This document shows positions 1 through 7,620 of a DNA stretch of 34,937 bases, piece by piece. Each line of letters opens with the position of its first letter. Position 1 is the first letter of the stretch. A program made the translations under genes and the position numbers. The notes under the pieces were generated by a model. The model did not search any database. It saw nothing but the letters and a program-made list of their open reading frames with translations, and was not told the origin of the DNA. This stretch comes from an uncultured Bacillota bacterium (GTDB lineage Bacteria; Bacillota; Clostridia; Christensenellales; Borkfalkiaceae). The stretch is taken from contig CASEHS010000030.1 in assembly GCA_949287815.1 (NCBI GenBank), positions 1 through 34,937 of the forward strand. The letters run 5' to 3'.

Positions 1-418
1 GGGTTAGTGCAAGTGCTTCACCGATTCTAAGTCCAGTCGAAAGTAAAAACCTGAATAATAAATAGTGTGATGATTTTTTTGCGACAGTCAAAAACTTGTA
101 TTGCTCTTCGGGCGTCAGCGCGTTTCTTTTTTCGGGAACGTGCTTTTTTAATTCTACCTGTTCAAACGGATTCTTTTTAATTGTTCCCGTTGCGTGCGCT
201 TTTTTAAATACTTGTCCCACATACACAGCGCAGAGATCCCGTGATCTTAACGGTGGCAGGGAAGTGAAGAAGTTTTGCAAGTCATCTGTTGTTATTCTTC
301 CGATTTCCTTTTCACCTAACACGCCGATAGCCTTTTTAAGTGCGTTATTAAGGCTTTCAAGGCTTTTCGGCTTTAAGTTAGGCTTGATGATTATATGAAT
401 ACATATAAAAATGCTCAT
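1..418 (-). CDS. Tyrosine recombinase (phage/ICE integrase), partial and probably 5'-truncated
   Basis: Reading the minus strand gives a continuous frame that runs off the left edge. It contains KPNLKPKSLESLNNALKKA, then a SAM-like core-binding stretch with TTDDLQNFF, then LTPEEQYKFL, and finally STGLRIGEALAL, the box I region with the first catalytic arginine. This order is typical of tyrosine integrases of Firmicutes phages and conjugative elements. The rest of the catalytic domain (H-x-x-R and Tyr) lies beyond position 1. The first in-frame ATG is at 418, but the residues between it and KPNLKPK (about 11, hydrophobic) do not look like an integrase N-terminus, and a usual DNA-binding arm of 60 or more residues is missing. 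I infer a 5' truncation near 390-418, where the oppositely oriented polyvalent gene begins. Family assignment is secure; function as a recombinase is doubtful. Confidence 0.8.
   Translation of the reverse strand, partial: MSIFICIHIIIKPNLKPKSLESLNNALKKAIGVLGEKEIGRITTDDLQNFFTSLPPLRSRDLCAVYVGQVFKKAHATGTIKKNPFEQVELKKHVPEKRNALTPEEQYKFLTVAKKSSHYLLFRFLLSTGLRIGEALALT
391..408. repeat. Short inverted repeat at the junction of two truncated genes
   Basis: TTATATG, a 4-base spacer (AATA), then CATATAA forms a perfect 7-bp inverted repeat. It lies exactly where the integrase fragment (minus) and the polyvalent gene (plus) abut, and it overlaps the ATG at 395. It may mark a recombination or rearrangement point, but AT-rich palindromes of this size also occur by chance. 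Confidence 0.5.
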
Positions 419-3400
419 CCCGATTACGAGTCCGAAACATTATCTTACATCGCACAGACAGAATTGGTTGCAGACTTTACAGCGAAAGAGATTCTTACAA
501 ATGAGGATTCCGTCAGAAGGCTTGTAAACCGCAACCGAAATGTTGTTGTTCGTGTTTATGAGTGGGTAAAAGATAAGATTAAAACGCTTACCACAAAAGG
601 CGGTAGCCGTGAAAATCTTGCCTATTTGCGTAAAGCCGAAAGAATGCTTTCAAAAGTTTTGAATATGCCTACAGGCGGTGTAAACATTGGAGAAGAAGAC
701 AAGGAAATCAAAAGACAGAAAGCTGAAACAGAAGAGACGTCGAATTTAACGTCTACCGTTGACAAGCATCTAGAATTGTTATACAATAATAGTAGATTTA
801 GTTTGCAACGTCGAGCAAAATATATCGCTTATGATAAGATCGGTAAAGCAAATATTGAAGCCATTCGCAAAAAACTGCAAAACATTTATGCTGGTGTGGG
901 TAATGCGGTTGCGGATGGTATCGGAATTGAAGTCGGTACAACTGTATTCATTGTCGATTCAGGGAAAGACCAAGGTGAAATTGCTTTTGGCGTAAGACAA
1001 AGAATCACGATATCCAATAGCGAATTAAGAAAACAACGTTTGGAGGCTTTAAATGAACGAGCAGTATCAAAAGGGTATGTTAGTAGTGAATTATTTGGAC
1101 GGTTTGGGGGTACATCCGATAACCGTAACGGTAGCGGTATAGGACGAGAACTTGGAGCGAAGTTATCAACTAATCAAGGAGAAACCGAACATCAGCAAGG
1201 AAGAGTTTCTGAAAGAAATGGAGATAGTAGAGGAAGAGGATTAAATTCCAGATTTTCTATATCCGTAGACTCCGAAGGAAATTCTCTTTCTGAACAACAG
1301 CAGGAATATTTTAAAGACAGTAAGGTTAGAAACGCAGCAGGTGAATTAACTCCCGTATATCACGGATCTTCAAACGAATTTTTTGTTTTTGATAGAAATC
1401 GAATGGGCAAAGGCAATGATCAGTTTGGGGCAGGTTTTTATTTTGCAACAGACGAAGAATCTTCATTGCATTACGGAGATAAAGTAATAAAAGGATACTT
1501 AAATATCACAAAGCCTATCGTTATAAATCGCACGGTGGACGGAGGAGATCTTTTCGATGTTAAACTTACGCAAAAACAAGCGTATGAAATCTTAAAAAGA
1601 CATCCGAAAATTTACGATGCAGAAGAATCGCCGTTGGGTGATTTATTTGATGAGTATTGGGAAGTCGGCGCAAAAGACTATATGATTCGGGAGGCTGCTA
1701 AAAATCTCGATTCGATCGGACTTATGGATAGCGATTATACCGCTTTCAGAAATTATCCTAATGAACTTCATGAGGCAATTAGAGATGTTTTAGGATATGA
1801 TGGGATTGAAGTCAGGTTTGACAACACAAACGAAAAGTTTTATGTTGCATGGTTTGAAAATCAAATCAAACAGACAAGCAATAAAAATCCTACGTCCAAT
1901 AACGATATACGTTATTCTTTTGCCAAAGATGAAAGTGGGCAGTATAATGAAAAGAAAAAGGAGGAGGACGGAAATGGACGAAGAGGGCAAGGTTTACGTA
2001 GGATTCAAAGTGGGAGACTCGATTCAGGAGCTTCCGGAGGATCTATTCGAGGAGTGGCTGATCTACAAAAAGAATTTGGAGAAGCAGCGAGCGAAAGAAT
2101 CGCAAGCAGAGTCGAAAAAATCGTTGAAAAATCAGAAAGATTAGATAAGTACACCGAAGAACTTGCACGTAAACACGCGAAAAAAATAGGTTATGAAGTT
2201 TATTTTGCAAAGTTTAACAATTCTGAATGGTCATATTTTCGAGATGGCAGAAACCTTTTTATTTCGTATGATTCCAATCCCGACGCTATTGTGCGCATGG
2301 ATAACGGCCGATTGAATATCTTTGCAGAAATGACGACAGATAAAGGCAATACAGGTATTATTGCCATTGAGCTGAACACGGTTAAAGACATCAATTCTAA
2401 ATATAGAAAGTATAATCTTGTTGTATCGGCATTCTCCGCAAAAGACAATTATGTGCGTAATGCTTTGCAAAAACGTGCCGATCGTGTCGAGTACATAAAA
2501 AAAGACCTTTCGCAAGTTAATCCCCAACTGTATGAGTGGTTGGCAATTATTAACGAAAGGTCGAATGGTAGTCTTACTACCATTAACAGTATACGCGATA
2601 ACGCGGAAAATGTCAATAGAAACGAGCAAAATTCTGATAAAAGATTTTCGCTGGCTGATACAGATTCGCAGGGGAGTAAACTTTCTGCGAAACAGCGAGA
2701 GTTCTTCAGGGAATCGGCAATCGTGGACGCGGACGGGAAGCTGCTCAAAATGTATCACGGTACGGCTGCGGACTTTACTGTTTTTGACCTTGCGGAAAGC
2801 GGCGCAAGTAACGACCATACATCGCATATAGGCTTTTGGTTTACGCCTCGCAAGGCTGTTGCGGAAAATTTTGCAGAGTTCAACGCAAACGATTATCAGG
2901 GGAAAAAGGCGCACGTTCAAGAAGTTTATCTCAATATCGAAAACCCGAAAATTTACGCTCCCACAGATAATTCAGCGAGAATGGAAGAGCTGCGGACAGA
3001 GAATACCCGTTTGCGTGAGCAGCTCACCGAAGAATATACGGAGCTCAAAGAAACAGTCGGTCGGCTGAATTATATGCTGTACTTTACGCAGGACAATATA
3101 TTCGGTCGCCGTGGGGAAAACGATATAGGTTATCGCGTCGATGAAGATTACTACGTTCAGTACATGAAAATGAGCCCTGAACAGGCAAAAAAAGCAAAAT
3201 CTCTTGTTGACGCAATAAAGAAAAACAACGAGCAGATCAAAAAGAACGAGACAGAGTATTATCGTCTGCAAGATAACGATTCGTTTTTGCAGATGAGCGA
3301 TGACCTTGATGAGTTCATGGAGTGGATAACGGGTACTCACGCACACGAACGCGGTTTTGGACGTGAGCATTATGCAGCGACAAACGCGCGCGAGGCTGCG

Positions 3401-4201
3401 GAGCAGTTCCGAAACAAACTCATCAAAGAGGGATATGACGGTATTTGGATCAAAGATACTCGCGTCGATGACAGCGGGGATCAGGTCGTTGCTTTCTTTC
3501 CCGAACAAATCAAACTCACTTCCAATAAAACCCCGTCGAATAACCCGGATATTCGCTATTCGATTTCAGCTGTTGACGATTACACGGAAAAGCAGTATAA
3601 TGATTACGGTTGGGTACGCGTAAACGACGTCTTAAGTGTAAATGAGTATACGGATTTTAATAATAAGTTGAACAATCTTACGGCAGAAATCAGGCGTAAT
3701 CGGACGAAAGATGGAGAGTATATCATTGCGGTAAATGATTTGCAAGGAGATCGTTTTGGTGTAAACAACGTCCTTGTTTTTGCTAAAGGCACATACCAAA
3801 ATCCTAAAATTACAAGGGTTATCCGCATCGGCCTCGACAATGAAACGGATATAGAAATTATAAGGAGTGATATTTATGAGTGGGAAGCATGGGATAGCAC
3901 ATTGGCGGGTGAGATTGTTTCACGAGTGTACAGTGATGAAACTGTCCGGCAATACACTGCTGGAACTTTCCAAAATTATCGAGAAAGTAAGGCTGAATGG
4001 AGGAGACAAGGAAGCCGAATCGAAAGCGGAAGAGTTGTTGCGGATAGTCGAGAAGTACAAGACGGAGCAGGCGATTCTCGAAGCGGTCGAGGAAATGTAA
4101 GATATTCTATTTCTGAAAATCAAAACACCCGTGATGAAAACTATGTCAATAATAAACTTAAGATGATCTTTTTAGAAAAATCAGTTGATTTTAATTATTG
4201 A
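395..4201 (+). CDS. Phage-type polyvalent protein with two ADP-ribosyltransferase-like modules (N-terminally truncated)
   Basis: A 1268-residue multidomain protein. Residues 1-95 (FTAKEILTNEDSVRRLV, then VYEWVKDKI and LRKAERMLSKVL) resemble the helical segment that in large polyvalent proteins of phages and plasmids follows a zinc-peptidase-like domain; that upstream domain is absent here. Residues about 320-500 form a first ADP-ribosyltransferase-like module (YHGSS at 322, FGAGFYFATD, closing near FENQIKQ). Residues about 785-1050 form a second (YHGTA at 787, IGFWFTPRKA, closing FFPEQIKLTSN). Other globular stretches of unknown function lie near 130-235, 610-720 and 1060-1190. Modules are joined by low-complexity linkers ending in RFS or RYS boxes. 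There is no signal peptide. In related phage proteins such modules are thought to act as effectors delivered with DNA or counter-defence factors; which applies here is unknown. The upstream frame closes at 374, so 395 is the first usable start, without a clear ribosome binding site. Confidence 0.75.
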   Translation: MNTYKNAHPDYESETLSYIAQTELVADFTAKEILTNEDSVRRLVNRNRNVVVRVYEWVKDKIKTLTTKGGSRENLAYLRKAERMLSKVLNMPTGGVNIGEEDKEIKRQKAETEETSNLTSTVDKHLELLYNNSRFSLQRRAKYIAYDKIGKANIEAIRKKLQNIYAGVGNAVADGIGIEVGTTVFIVDSGKDQGEIAFGVRQRITISNSELRKQRLEALNERAVSKGYVSSELFGRFGGTSDNRNGSGIGRELGAKLSTNQGETEHQQGRVSERNGDSRGRGLNSRFSISVDSEGNSLSEQQQEYFKDSKVRNAAGELTPVYHGSSNEFFVFDRNRMGKGNDQFGAGFYFATDEESSLHYGDKVIKGYLNITKPIVINRTVDGGDLFDVKLTQKQAYEILKRHPKIYDAEESPLGDLFDEYWEVGAKDYMIREAAKNLDSIGLMDSDYTAFRNYPNELHEAIRDVLGYDGIEVRFDNTNEKFYVAWFENQIKQTSNKNPTSNNDIRYSFAKDESGQYNEKKKEEDGNGRRGQGLRRIQSGRLDSGASGGSIRGVADLQKEFGEAASERIASRVEKIVEKSERLDKYTEELARKHAKKIGYEVYFAKFNNSEWSYFRDGRNLFISYDSNPDAIVRMDNGRLNIFAEMTTDKGNTGIIAIELNTVKDINSKYRKYNLVVSAFSAKDNYVRNALQKRADRVEYIKKDLSQVNPQLYEWLAIINERSNGSLTTINSIRDNAENVNRNEQNSDKRFSLADTDSQGSKLSAKQREFFRESAIVDADGKLLKMYHGTAADFTVFDLAESGASNDHTSHIGFWFTPRKAVAENFAEFNANDYQGKKAHVQEVYLNIENPKIYAPTDNSARMEELRTENTRLREQLTEEYTELKETVGRLNYMLYFTQDNIFGRRGENDIGYRVDEDYYVQYMKMSPEQAKKAKSLVDAIKKNNEQIKKNETEYYRLQDNDSFLQMSDDLDEFMEWITGTHAHERGFGREHYAATNAREAAEQFRNKLIKEGYDGIWIKDTRVDDSGDQVVAFFPEQIKLTSNKTPSNNPDIRYSISAVDDYTEKQYNDYGWVRVNDVLSVNEYTDFNNKLNNLTAEIRRNRTKDGEYIIAVNDLQGDRFGVNNVLVFAKGTYQNPKITRVIRIGLDNETDIEIIRSDIYEWEAWDSTLAGEIVSRVYSDETVRQYTAGTFQNYRESKAEWRRQGSRIESGRVVADSREVQDGAGDSRSGRGNVRYSISENQNTRDENYVNNKLKMIFLEKSVDFNY
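1053..1244 (+). pseudogene. Nested small ORF in the +1 frame of the polyvalent gene, interrupted by one TAG
   Basis: ATG at 1053 follows TGGAGG at 1041-1046 with a 6-base gap. The frame encodes 29 residues (MNEQYQKGMLVVNYLDGLG, then VHPITVTVAV) to a TAG at 1140-1142. It continues open for 33 more codons of very protein-like sequence (DENLERSYQLIKEKP, then SKEEFLKEMEIVEEED) to TAA at 1242-1244. In the main frame the same bases encode a G/S/R/Q/N-rich linker. The stop lies 5 bases before the RFS codons of the host gene. It may be a decayed small gene, a suppressed amber, or chance. No family is recognised. Confidence 0.4.
1974..2144 (+). CDS. Nested 56-residue ORF inside the polyvalent gene, +1 frame, strong ribosome binding site
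   Basis: ATG at 1974 is preceded by AAGGAGGAGG about 6 bases upstream, one of the strongest ribosome binding sites in the window. It encodes an acidic N-terminal half (MDEEGKVYVGFKVGDSIQEL, then PEDLFEEWLIYKKNLEKQ) and a Lys/Gln/Ser-rich helical tail. This looks more like a folded small protein than the main-frame product over the same bases, which is a Gly/Arg/Ser linker. There is no signal peptide or membrane segment. Small acidic proteins next to toxin genes are often immunity or antitoxin partners, so that role is a guess from context. Its frame is offset by +1, as for the other two nested ORFs. Confidence 0.45.
   Translation: MDEEGKVYVGFKVGDSIQELPEDLFEEWLIYKKNLEKQRAKESQAESKKSLKNQKD
3876..4100 (+). 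CDS. Nested 74-residue ORF near the 3' end of the polyvalent gene, +1 frame
   Basis: ATG at 3876 follows AAGGAG at 3862-3867 with an 8-base gap. The product starts MSGKHGIAHWRVRLFHECTV and continues with a charged helix (LLELSKIIEKVRLNGGDKEA, then EELLRIVEKYKTEQAILEAV) ending EEM. A second in-frame ATG at 3936 starts the helical part alone. The main frame here is again a low-complexity linker (RRQGSRIESGRVVADS, GDSRSGRGNVRYSIS). The TAA at 4098-4100 overlaps the arginine codon of the RYS box. The C-terminus (ILEAVEEM) resembles that of the nested ORF at 1053-1244 (EIVEEED). No family is recognised. Confidence 0.4.
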   Translation: MSGKHGIAHWRVRLFHECTVMKLSGNTLLELSKIIEKVRLNGGDKEAESKAEELLRIVEKYKTEQAILEAVEEM

Positions 4202-4222
4202 TGCGACTTTAATAATAAGTTT

Positions 4223-4264
4223 AAAAAAGCCCTCAAAAGTTAAACGCTTTTGAGGGCTTTTTTG
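4223..4264. terminator. Bidirectional intrinsic terminator
   Basis: AAAAAGCCCTCAAAAG and CTTTTGAGGGCTTTTTT form a long perfect stem around a short loop (TTAAACG). A-runs and T-runs flank both sides, so it can end the polyvalent gene on plus and the AraC gene on minus. Confidence 0.9.
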
Positions 4265-4308
4265 AAAGATGTTTTAAAGTTTATTTTTCTGAGGAATTCG
4301 GATTTAAG

Positions 4309-5169
4309 TTAATTCTTTTTATAGGCGGCGGGAGATATTCCGAAACGGTTTTTGAATGCTTTGGAAAAAGAGTGAATGGAATCATATTGCAAAGTTTCTG
4401 CTGTTTCGGTAACGCTTTTGTGCTCTTCGCCGAGAAGGGAAAGGGAATATTGTAGCTTTTTTTCCAGACAATAAGTGGTAGGAGAACAGCCCATCGCCGC
4501 ATGGAAAAGATGTGAAAGATAGGAGGCGCAGTATCCCAGTTTTTCGGACAGTTCAGACAAATTGCGGTAGGATAGAAAATTTTCGTCCAGATAGGACAGC
4601 ATATTAAAAAGTACAACTTCCGCATTGCCAACGCTTGTCAATCCTATTTTTTGTATGCCGCGGTAGGCGCGCAGAAAATTTGCCAGGATCTGATCTATGG
4701 ATGTTTTCAGAACAAACACCGAAAGGTTGTCGTCAGGATCGTTGTTTGTAATGGCGTTCAGAAAAAAGGTGGAAGAACGGAAAGGGTCGGTAAGGTAAAC
4801 CTGTCCGTTCTTTTTTTCGATCTCTTTCAGTTCTTTGTAGAGCGGGTGGCTTTCTTTGAGTAAAAATCCGATATAAAAATAACGCATCGTACCGTCGGGC
4901 GGAGCGCAGATACAGTGCTTTTGCGGCGGGAAGGTAAAGTTCAGTTCGTTTGCCTTCATTCTTCTCGTGAAGCCGTTTATTGTGTTTAAGGCTTCGCCGT
5001 CGTATACATAAGTTATTTCCATACACAGTTGCTCATGTTCCGGAAAGCCTGTATTTGCATCGCAGAATCGTTCTCCGATCTGCAACAAGGTGATGTGTTC
5101 CAGTTCCTGCGGCTGTAAAAAATACTTATGATCAATATGAAATTTTTTTCTGTCAAATTCTTTTTTCAT
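4309..5169 (-). CDS. AraC-family transcriptional regulator
   Basis: A 286-residue protein with a divergent N-terminal cupin-like sensing domain (about 20-160) and a C-terminal AraC DNA-binding domain (about 185-286). The latter has two helix-turn-helix units: LSELSEKLGYCASYLSHLF, then the family signature VTETAETLQYDSIHSFSKAF and FGISPAAYKK. It is divergent from the sugar transport operon at 5401, so it most likely senses a sugar or glycan fragment and activates that operon. The ATG at 5169 fits the family length; no ribosome binding site precedes it, and a promoter six bases upstream suggests a leaderless message. Confidence 0.93.
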   Translation of the reverse strand: MKKEFDRKKFHIDHKYFLQPQELEHITLLQIGERFCDANTGFPEHEQLCMEITYVYDGEALNTINGFTRRMKANELNFTFPPQKHCICAPPDGTMRYFYIGFLLKESHPLYKELKEIEKKNGQVYLTDPFRSSTFFLNAITNNDPDDNLSVFVLKTSIDQILANFLRAYRGIQKIGLTSVGNAEVVLFNMLSYLDENFLSYRNLSELSEKLGYCASYLSHLFHAAMGCSPTTYCLEKKLQYSLSLLGEEHKSVTETAETLQYDSIHSFSKAFKNRFGISPAAYKKN

Positions 5170-5175
5170 AATTGA

Positions 5176-5204
5176 ATTATATCAATGCTTTGCCAAAAAT
5201 GCAA
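5176..5204 (-). promoter_or_regulatory. Promoter of the AraC regulator gene (likely leaderless)
   Basis: On the minus strand TTGCAT (5199-5204), a 17-base spacer and TATAAT (5176-5181) make a near-consensus promoter. Only six bases separate the -10 box from the ATG at 5169, so transcription should begin at or next to the start codon. Confidence 0.7.
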
Positions 5205-5276
5205 CAAAAAATGAAAATATTTTGTTTTAAATTATAAAATTAAAAGCAATTCAGGACAAATTATTGAGCAAAGCAA

Positions 5277-5356
5277 TCCAAAGACAAACCTAAATGTTTA
5301 TGTTATAATTACCATGAAAAAGGGGCGGAGTGTCTGTTGTAAAAGATGTCTTTGGA
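5277..5356. promoter_or_regulatory. Ten-base inverted repeat bracketing the sugar operon promoter
   Basis: TCCAAAGACA (5277-5286) and its exact reverse complement TGTCTTTGGA (5347-5356) flank the promoter, with the left copy over the -35 region. They are candidate operator half-sites for the AraC regulator or another repressor, or arms of a leader structure. Confidence 0.35.
5281..5309 (+). promoter_or_regulatory. Promoter of the glycan-use operon
   Basis: An extended -10 element TGTTATAAT (TATAAT at 5304-5309) lies 17 bases after a weak -35 (AAGACA, 5281-5286). A weak -35 fits a promoter that needs an activator. The leader to the first gene is about 85 bases. Confidence 0.6.
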
Positions 5357-5400
5357 CATTGAGCGCAGTATTTTAGACCATCCGTTTATCAGGAGTAAAG

Positions 5401-6666
5401 ATGAAAACCGAAAAGAAACATTTTTTTGCAAAAGTAGCGTCATTTTGTCTTTGCGGGGCATTGCTTATCGGTTCGGTAGGATTGGTAGGCTGCGGACAAA
5501 AGCGTGATCCCAATAAAGTGTATATTTCTCGTTGGGCGCTTGAATGGGAAAAGCCGCTGTTTGAAGCATGGACAGATAAATTTGAAGAAGAAAATCCCGG
5601 AATCGAGGTCGAATGGGATTTTAACCCTTATACGGCGCATTTCGACAAACTGCGTACCGATCTTCTGAGCGGAGAAGCGGCAGATATCATTTTTGTCAAC
5701 AACTGGGGTTGGGAACCGTATTCAAAAATTGATGTTTTTGAAGATTTGGGTGCGGTTGAAAGCCTTTCCGCAACAAGGTCAGGTATTCTTGACAGCGCAC
5801 AGGATGCTTTCCGTCAGGGCGATAAGATAGTCGGCATACCGGTAGGGCTTGTTTCGCGTGTGCCTGTAGTCGGAACCAAAGACTTTGAAAATGCGGGTAT
5901 AGATATCCCTTATGACAGAGAAACTGCATTTACGGGAGAAGAACTTGCAAACCTTGTGGGGGATGTTGCTGACAGCGTAAATAAGGCGATGGGCATTAAC
6001 ATCACTTTGACTGATGCGCTGCTCACGTTCCTGGCGAGTGTGGATGCTCCCCTTATCAAAGACGGGAAAATCATGTGCAATACGCCAGCGGGAGTGAAAG
6101 CGGTGCAGGAGTTTTATGATTTTGCAACGAGCGGAAGAGTTGTTCCGTTGTCGCAAAGTTACGGCGGAATGTACGGCACGGCGGATAATGCAGTAATGTC
6201 CGGTACCTGTGTGGCAGGGTATACCAATCCGGGCGGATTAAAAAGTCTGCTTGATTCAGGTTGGGATATTGCGACTATTCCGACTGTCAAAGCGGAAGGC
6301 GGAAAGGACGTTGTGGTAGCGGATTTCAATGCGCTTGTTGTTCCTAAATTCAGTAAGGTAAAAGAAAAAGCGTATAAAGTTATAGAATATATGCTTTCTC
6401 AACAGGCTCAGCTCGAATACGCGGTGTTCAGCGATCTTCCCGTCAATAAATTAGCGTTTAACGAAGTCATGAACGATTCGGAAAACTGGGATCCTACGCT
6501 GTACAGTGCATACGGTGTCGGAATTGATAATTTGTATGTTCCGCCCGCATTGTCCACCGATTTCCAGACTTTTCTCGGCGGATGTCTTAAAAACTTACTT
6601 GACGGAGCGATCAGTGCAGAGCAGTTCTGCCTCAAAATGGAGCAAGAAGGCAAAAATTATATTTAA
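5401..6666 (+). CDS. ABC transporter sugar-binding lipoprotein (extracellular solute-binding family 1)
   Basis: A 421-residue lipoprotein: positively charged N-terminus, hydrophobic segment, and lipobox LVGC with the lipidated cysteine at 31. The mature part has the alternating lobes of family 1 solute-binding proteins (FEEENPGIEVEWDFNPY, LRTDLLSGEAADIIFVNNWG, ADNAVMSGTCVAGY). It would sit on the outer face of the membrane and hand a sugar or oligosaccharide to the two permeases encoded next. The ATG at 5401 follows CAGGAGTAAAG. It is the first gene of the operon. No ATPase gene is present in the cluster, as is common for CUT1 systems that share one MsmX-type ATPase. Confidence 0.93.
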   Translation: MKTEKKHFFAKVASFCLCGALLIGSVGLVGCGQKRDPNKVYISRWALEWEKPLFEAWTDKFEEENPGIEVEWDFNPYTAHFDKLRTDLLSGEAADIIFVNNWGWEPYSKIDVFEDLGAVESLSATRSGILDSAQDAFRQGDKIVGIPVGLVSRVPVVGTKDFENAGIDIPYDRETAFTGEELANLVGDVADSVNKAMGINITLTDALLTFLASVDAPLIKDGKIMCNTPAGVKAVQEFYDFATSGRVVPLSQSYGGMYGTADNAVMSGTCVAGYTNPGGLKSLLDSGWDIATIPTVKAEGGKDVVVADFNALVVPKFSKVKEKAYKVIEYMLSQQAQLEYAVFSDLPVNKLAFNEVMNDSENWDPTLYSAYGVGIDNLYVPPALSTDFQTFLGGCLKNLLDGAISAEQFCLKMEQEGKNYI

Positions 6667-6681
6667 AACAGGGGGTATAAA

Positions 6682-7611
6682 GTGAAAAAATCCGGTTTAG
6701 CCAGGAAAGCACGGATAGGCTGGGTATTTGTAAGTCCGTGGATCATCGGTTTTCTGCTTCTTACACTGATACCGTTGCTGGTTTCATTGTATATGGCATT
6801 CCATGAATGGGATATGTTTTCCGATCCTGTTTTTGTAGGATTAAAAAATTTCAAAAGATTGCTGGATACGTCCACCATTGAAGGGCAGACCTTTTTTGCG
6901 GCGCTGTCAAATACACTCATCTACACATTTTTTACGGCGATCATCAATATTGTGGTGGGTATAGCGATCGCATGGGCGGTAGCGCGGTCAAGTGTGATCA
7001 ATACCATTATGCGTTCGGTTATTTATCTGCCTTGTATGTTGATCGGTATCGCCTTTTCCATGATGATGGGCCCTATTTTCGGTAGTTCGGATTATGCTTT
7101 TGTCAACCAGATCTTACATATGCTCGGTCTTCCGCCGCAGGAGTGGTTGTTTACTCACGGGCAGGGCGTATGGGTGATGGTATTCATGTCTTTCTGGGGT
7201 ATCGGCGGTGCAATGATCGTTTTCATTGCCGGTATCAAAACGGTCGACAGTGCCGTGTATGATGCCGCATCCATCGACGGGGCAAGCAACTTTAAATTAC
7301 TTACAAGAATTTGTGTTCCCATTATATCTCCCGTGATCATTTATCAGACGATCATGAGCATTATTTTCGGAATGCAGGTTTTTGATATTGCGGTCGGATT
7401 ATCTTCGGCAGGCGGAACGGGCAGCGGTTTCGGAATGGGTATCGATAACAGCCTTGCGACATTAGTATTCTATCTCTATAATAAAGGTTTCAGAGATTTC
7501 GAAATGGGCATGGCAAGCGCGATCGGTTGGTTGATTTTTCTGTTGACTTCCATTGTCAGTGTGGGGTTGTTTGCATTTGTGCGAAAGACCGGTTATTTCA
7601 AAGTGGACTGA
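6682..7611 (+). CDS. ABC sugar transporter permease (MalF/UgpA type)
   Basis: A 309-residue integral membrane protein with about six transmembrane segments. The inner-membrane component motif (YDAASIDGASNFKLLTRI, followed by PIISPV) is the EAA loop that docks the ATPase. Family members pair with a MalG-type partner, which follows directly. The start is GTG at 6682 after GGGGG. It lies 15 bases after the binding protein and 9 bases before the second permease, so all three are probably translated from one message. Confidence 0.93.
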   Translation: MKKSGLARKARIGWVFVSPWIIGFLLLTLIPLLVSLYMAFHEWDMFSDPVFVGLKNFKRLLDTSTIEGQTFFAALSNTLIYTFFTAIINIVVGIAIAWAVARSSVINTIMRSVIYLPCMLIGIAFSMMMGPIFGSSDYAFVNQILHMLGLPPQEWLFTHGQGVWVMVFMSFWGIGGAMIVFIAGIKTVDSAVYDAASIDGASNFKLLTRICVPIISPVIIYQTIMSIIFGMQVFDIAVGLSSAGGTGSGFGMGIDNSLATLVFYLYNKGFRDFEMGMASAIGWLIFLLTSIVSVGLFAFVRKTGYFKVD

Positions 7612-7620
7612 GGTTGAACT

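Noticed and set aside
96-398. Plus-strand ORF of 100 residues at the left edge
   Set aside because: Its Cys/Phe/Ser-rich product is a shadow of the integrase frame on the minus strand.
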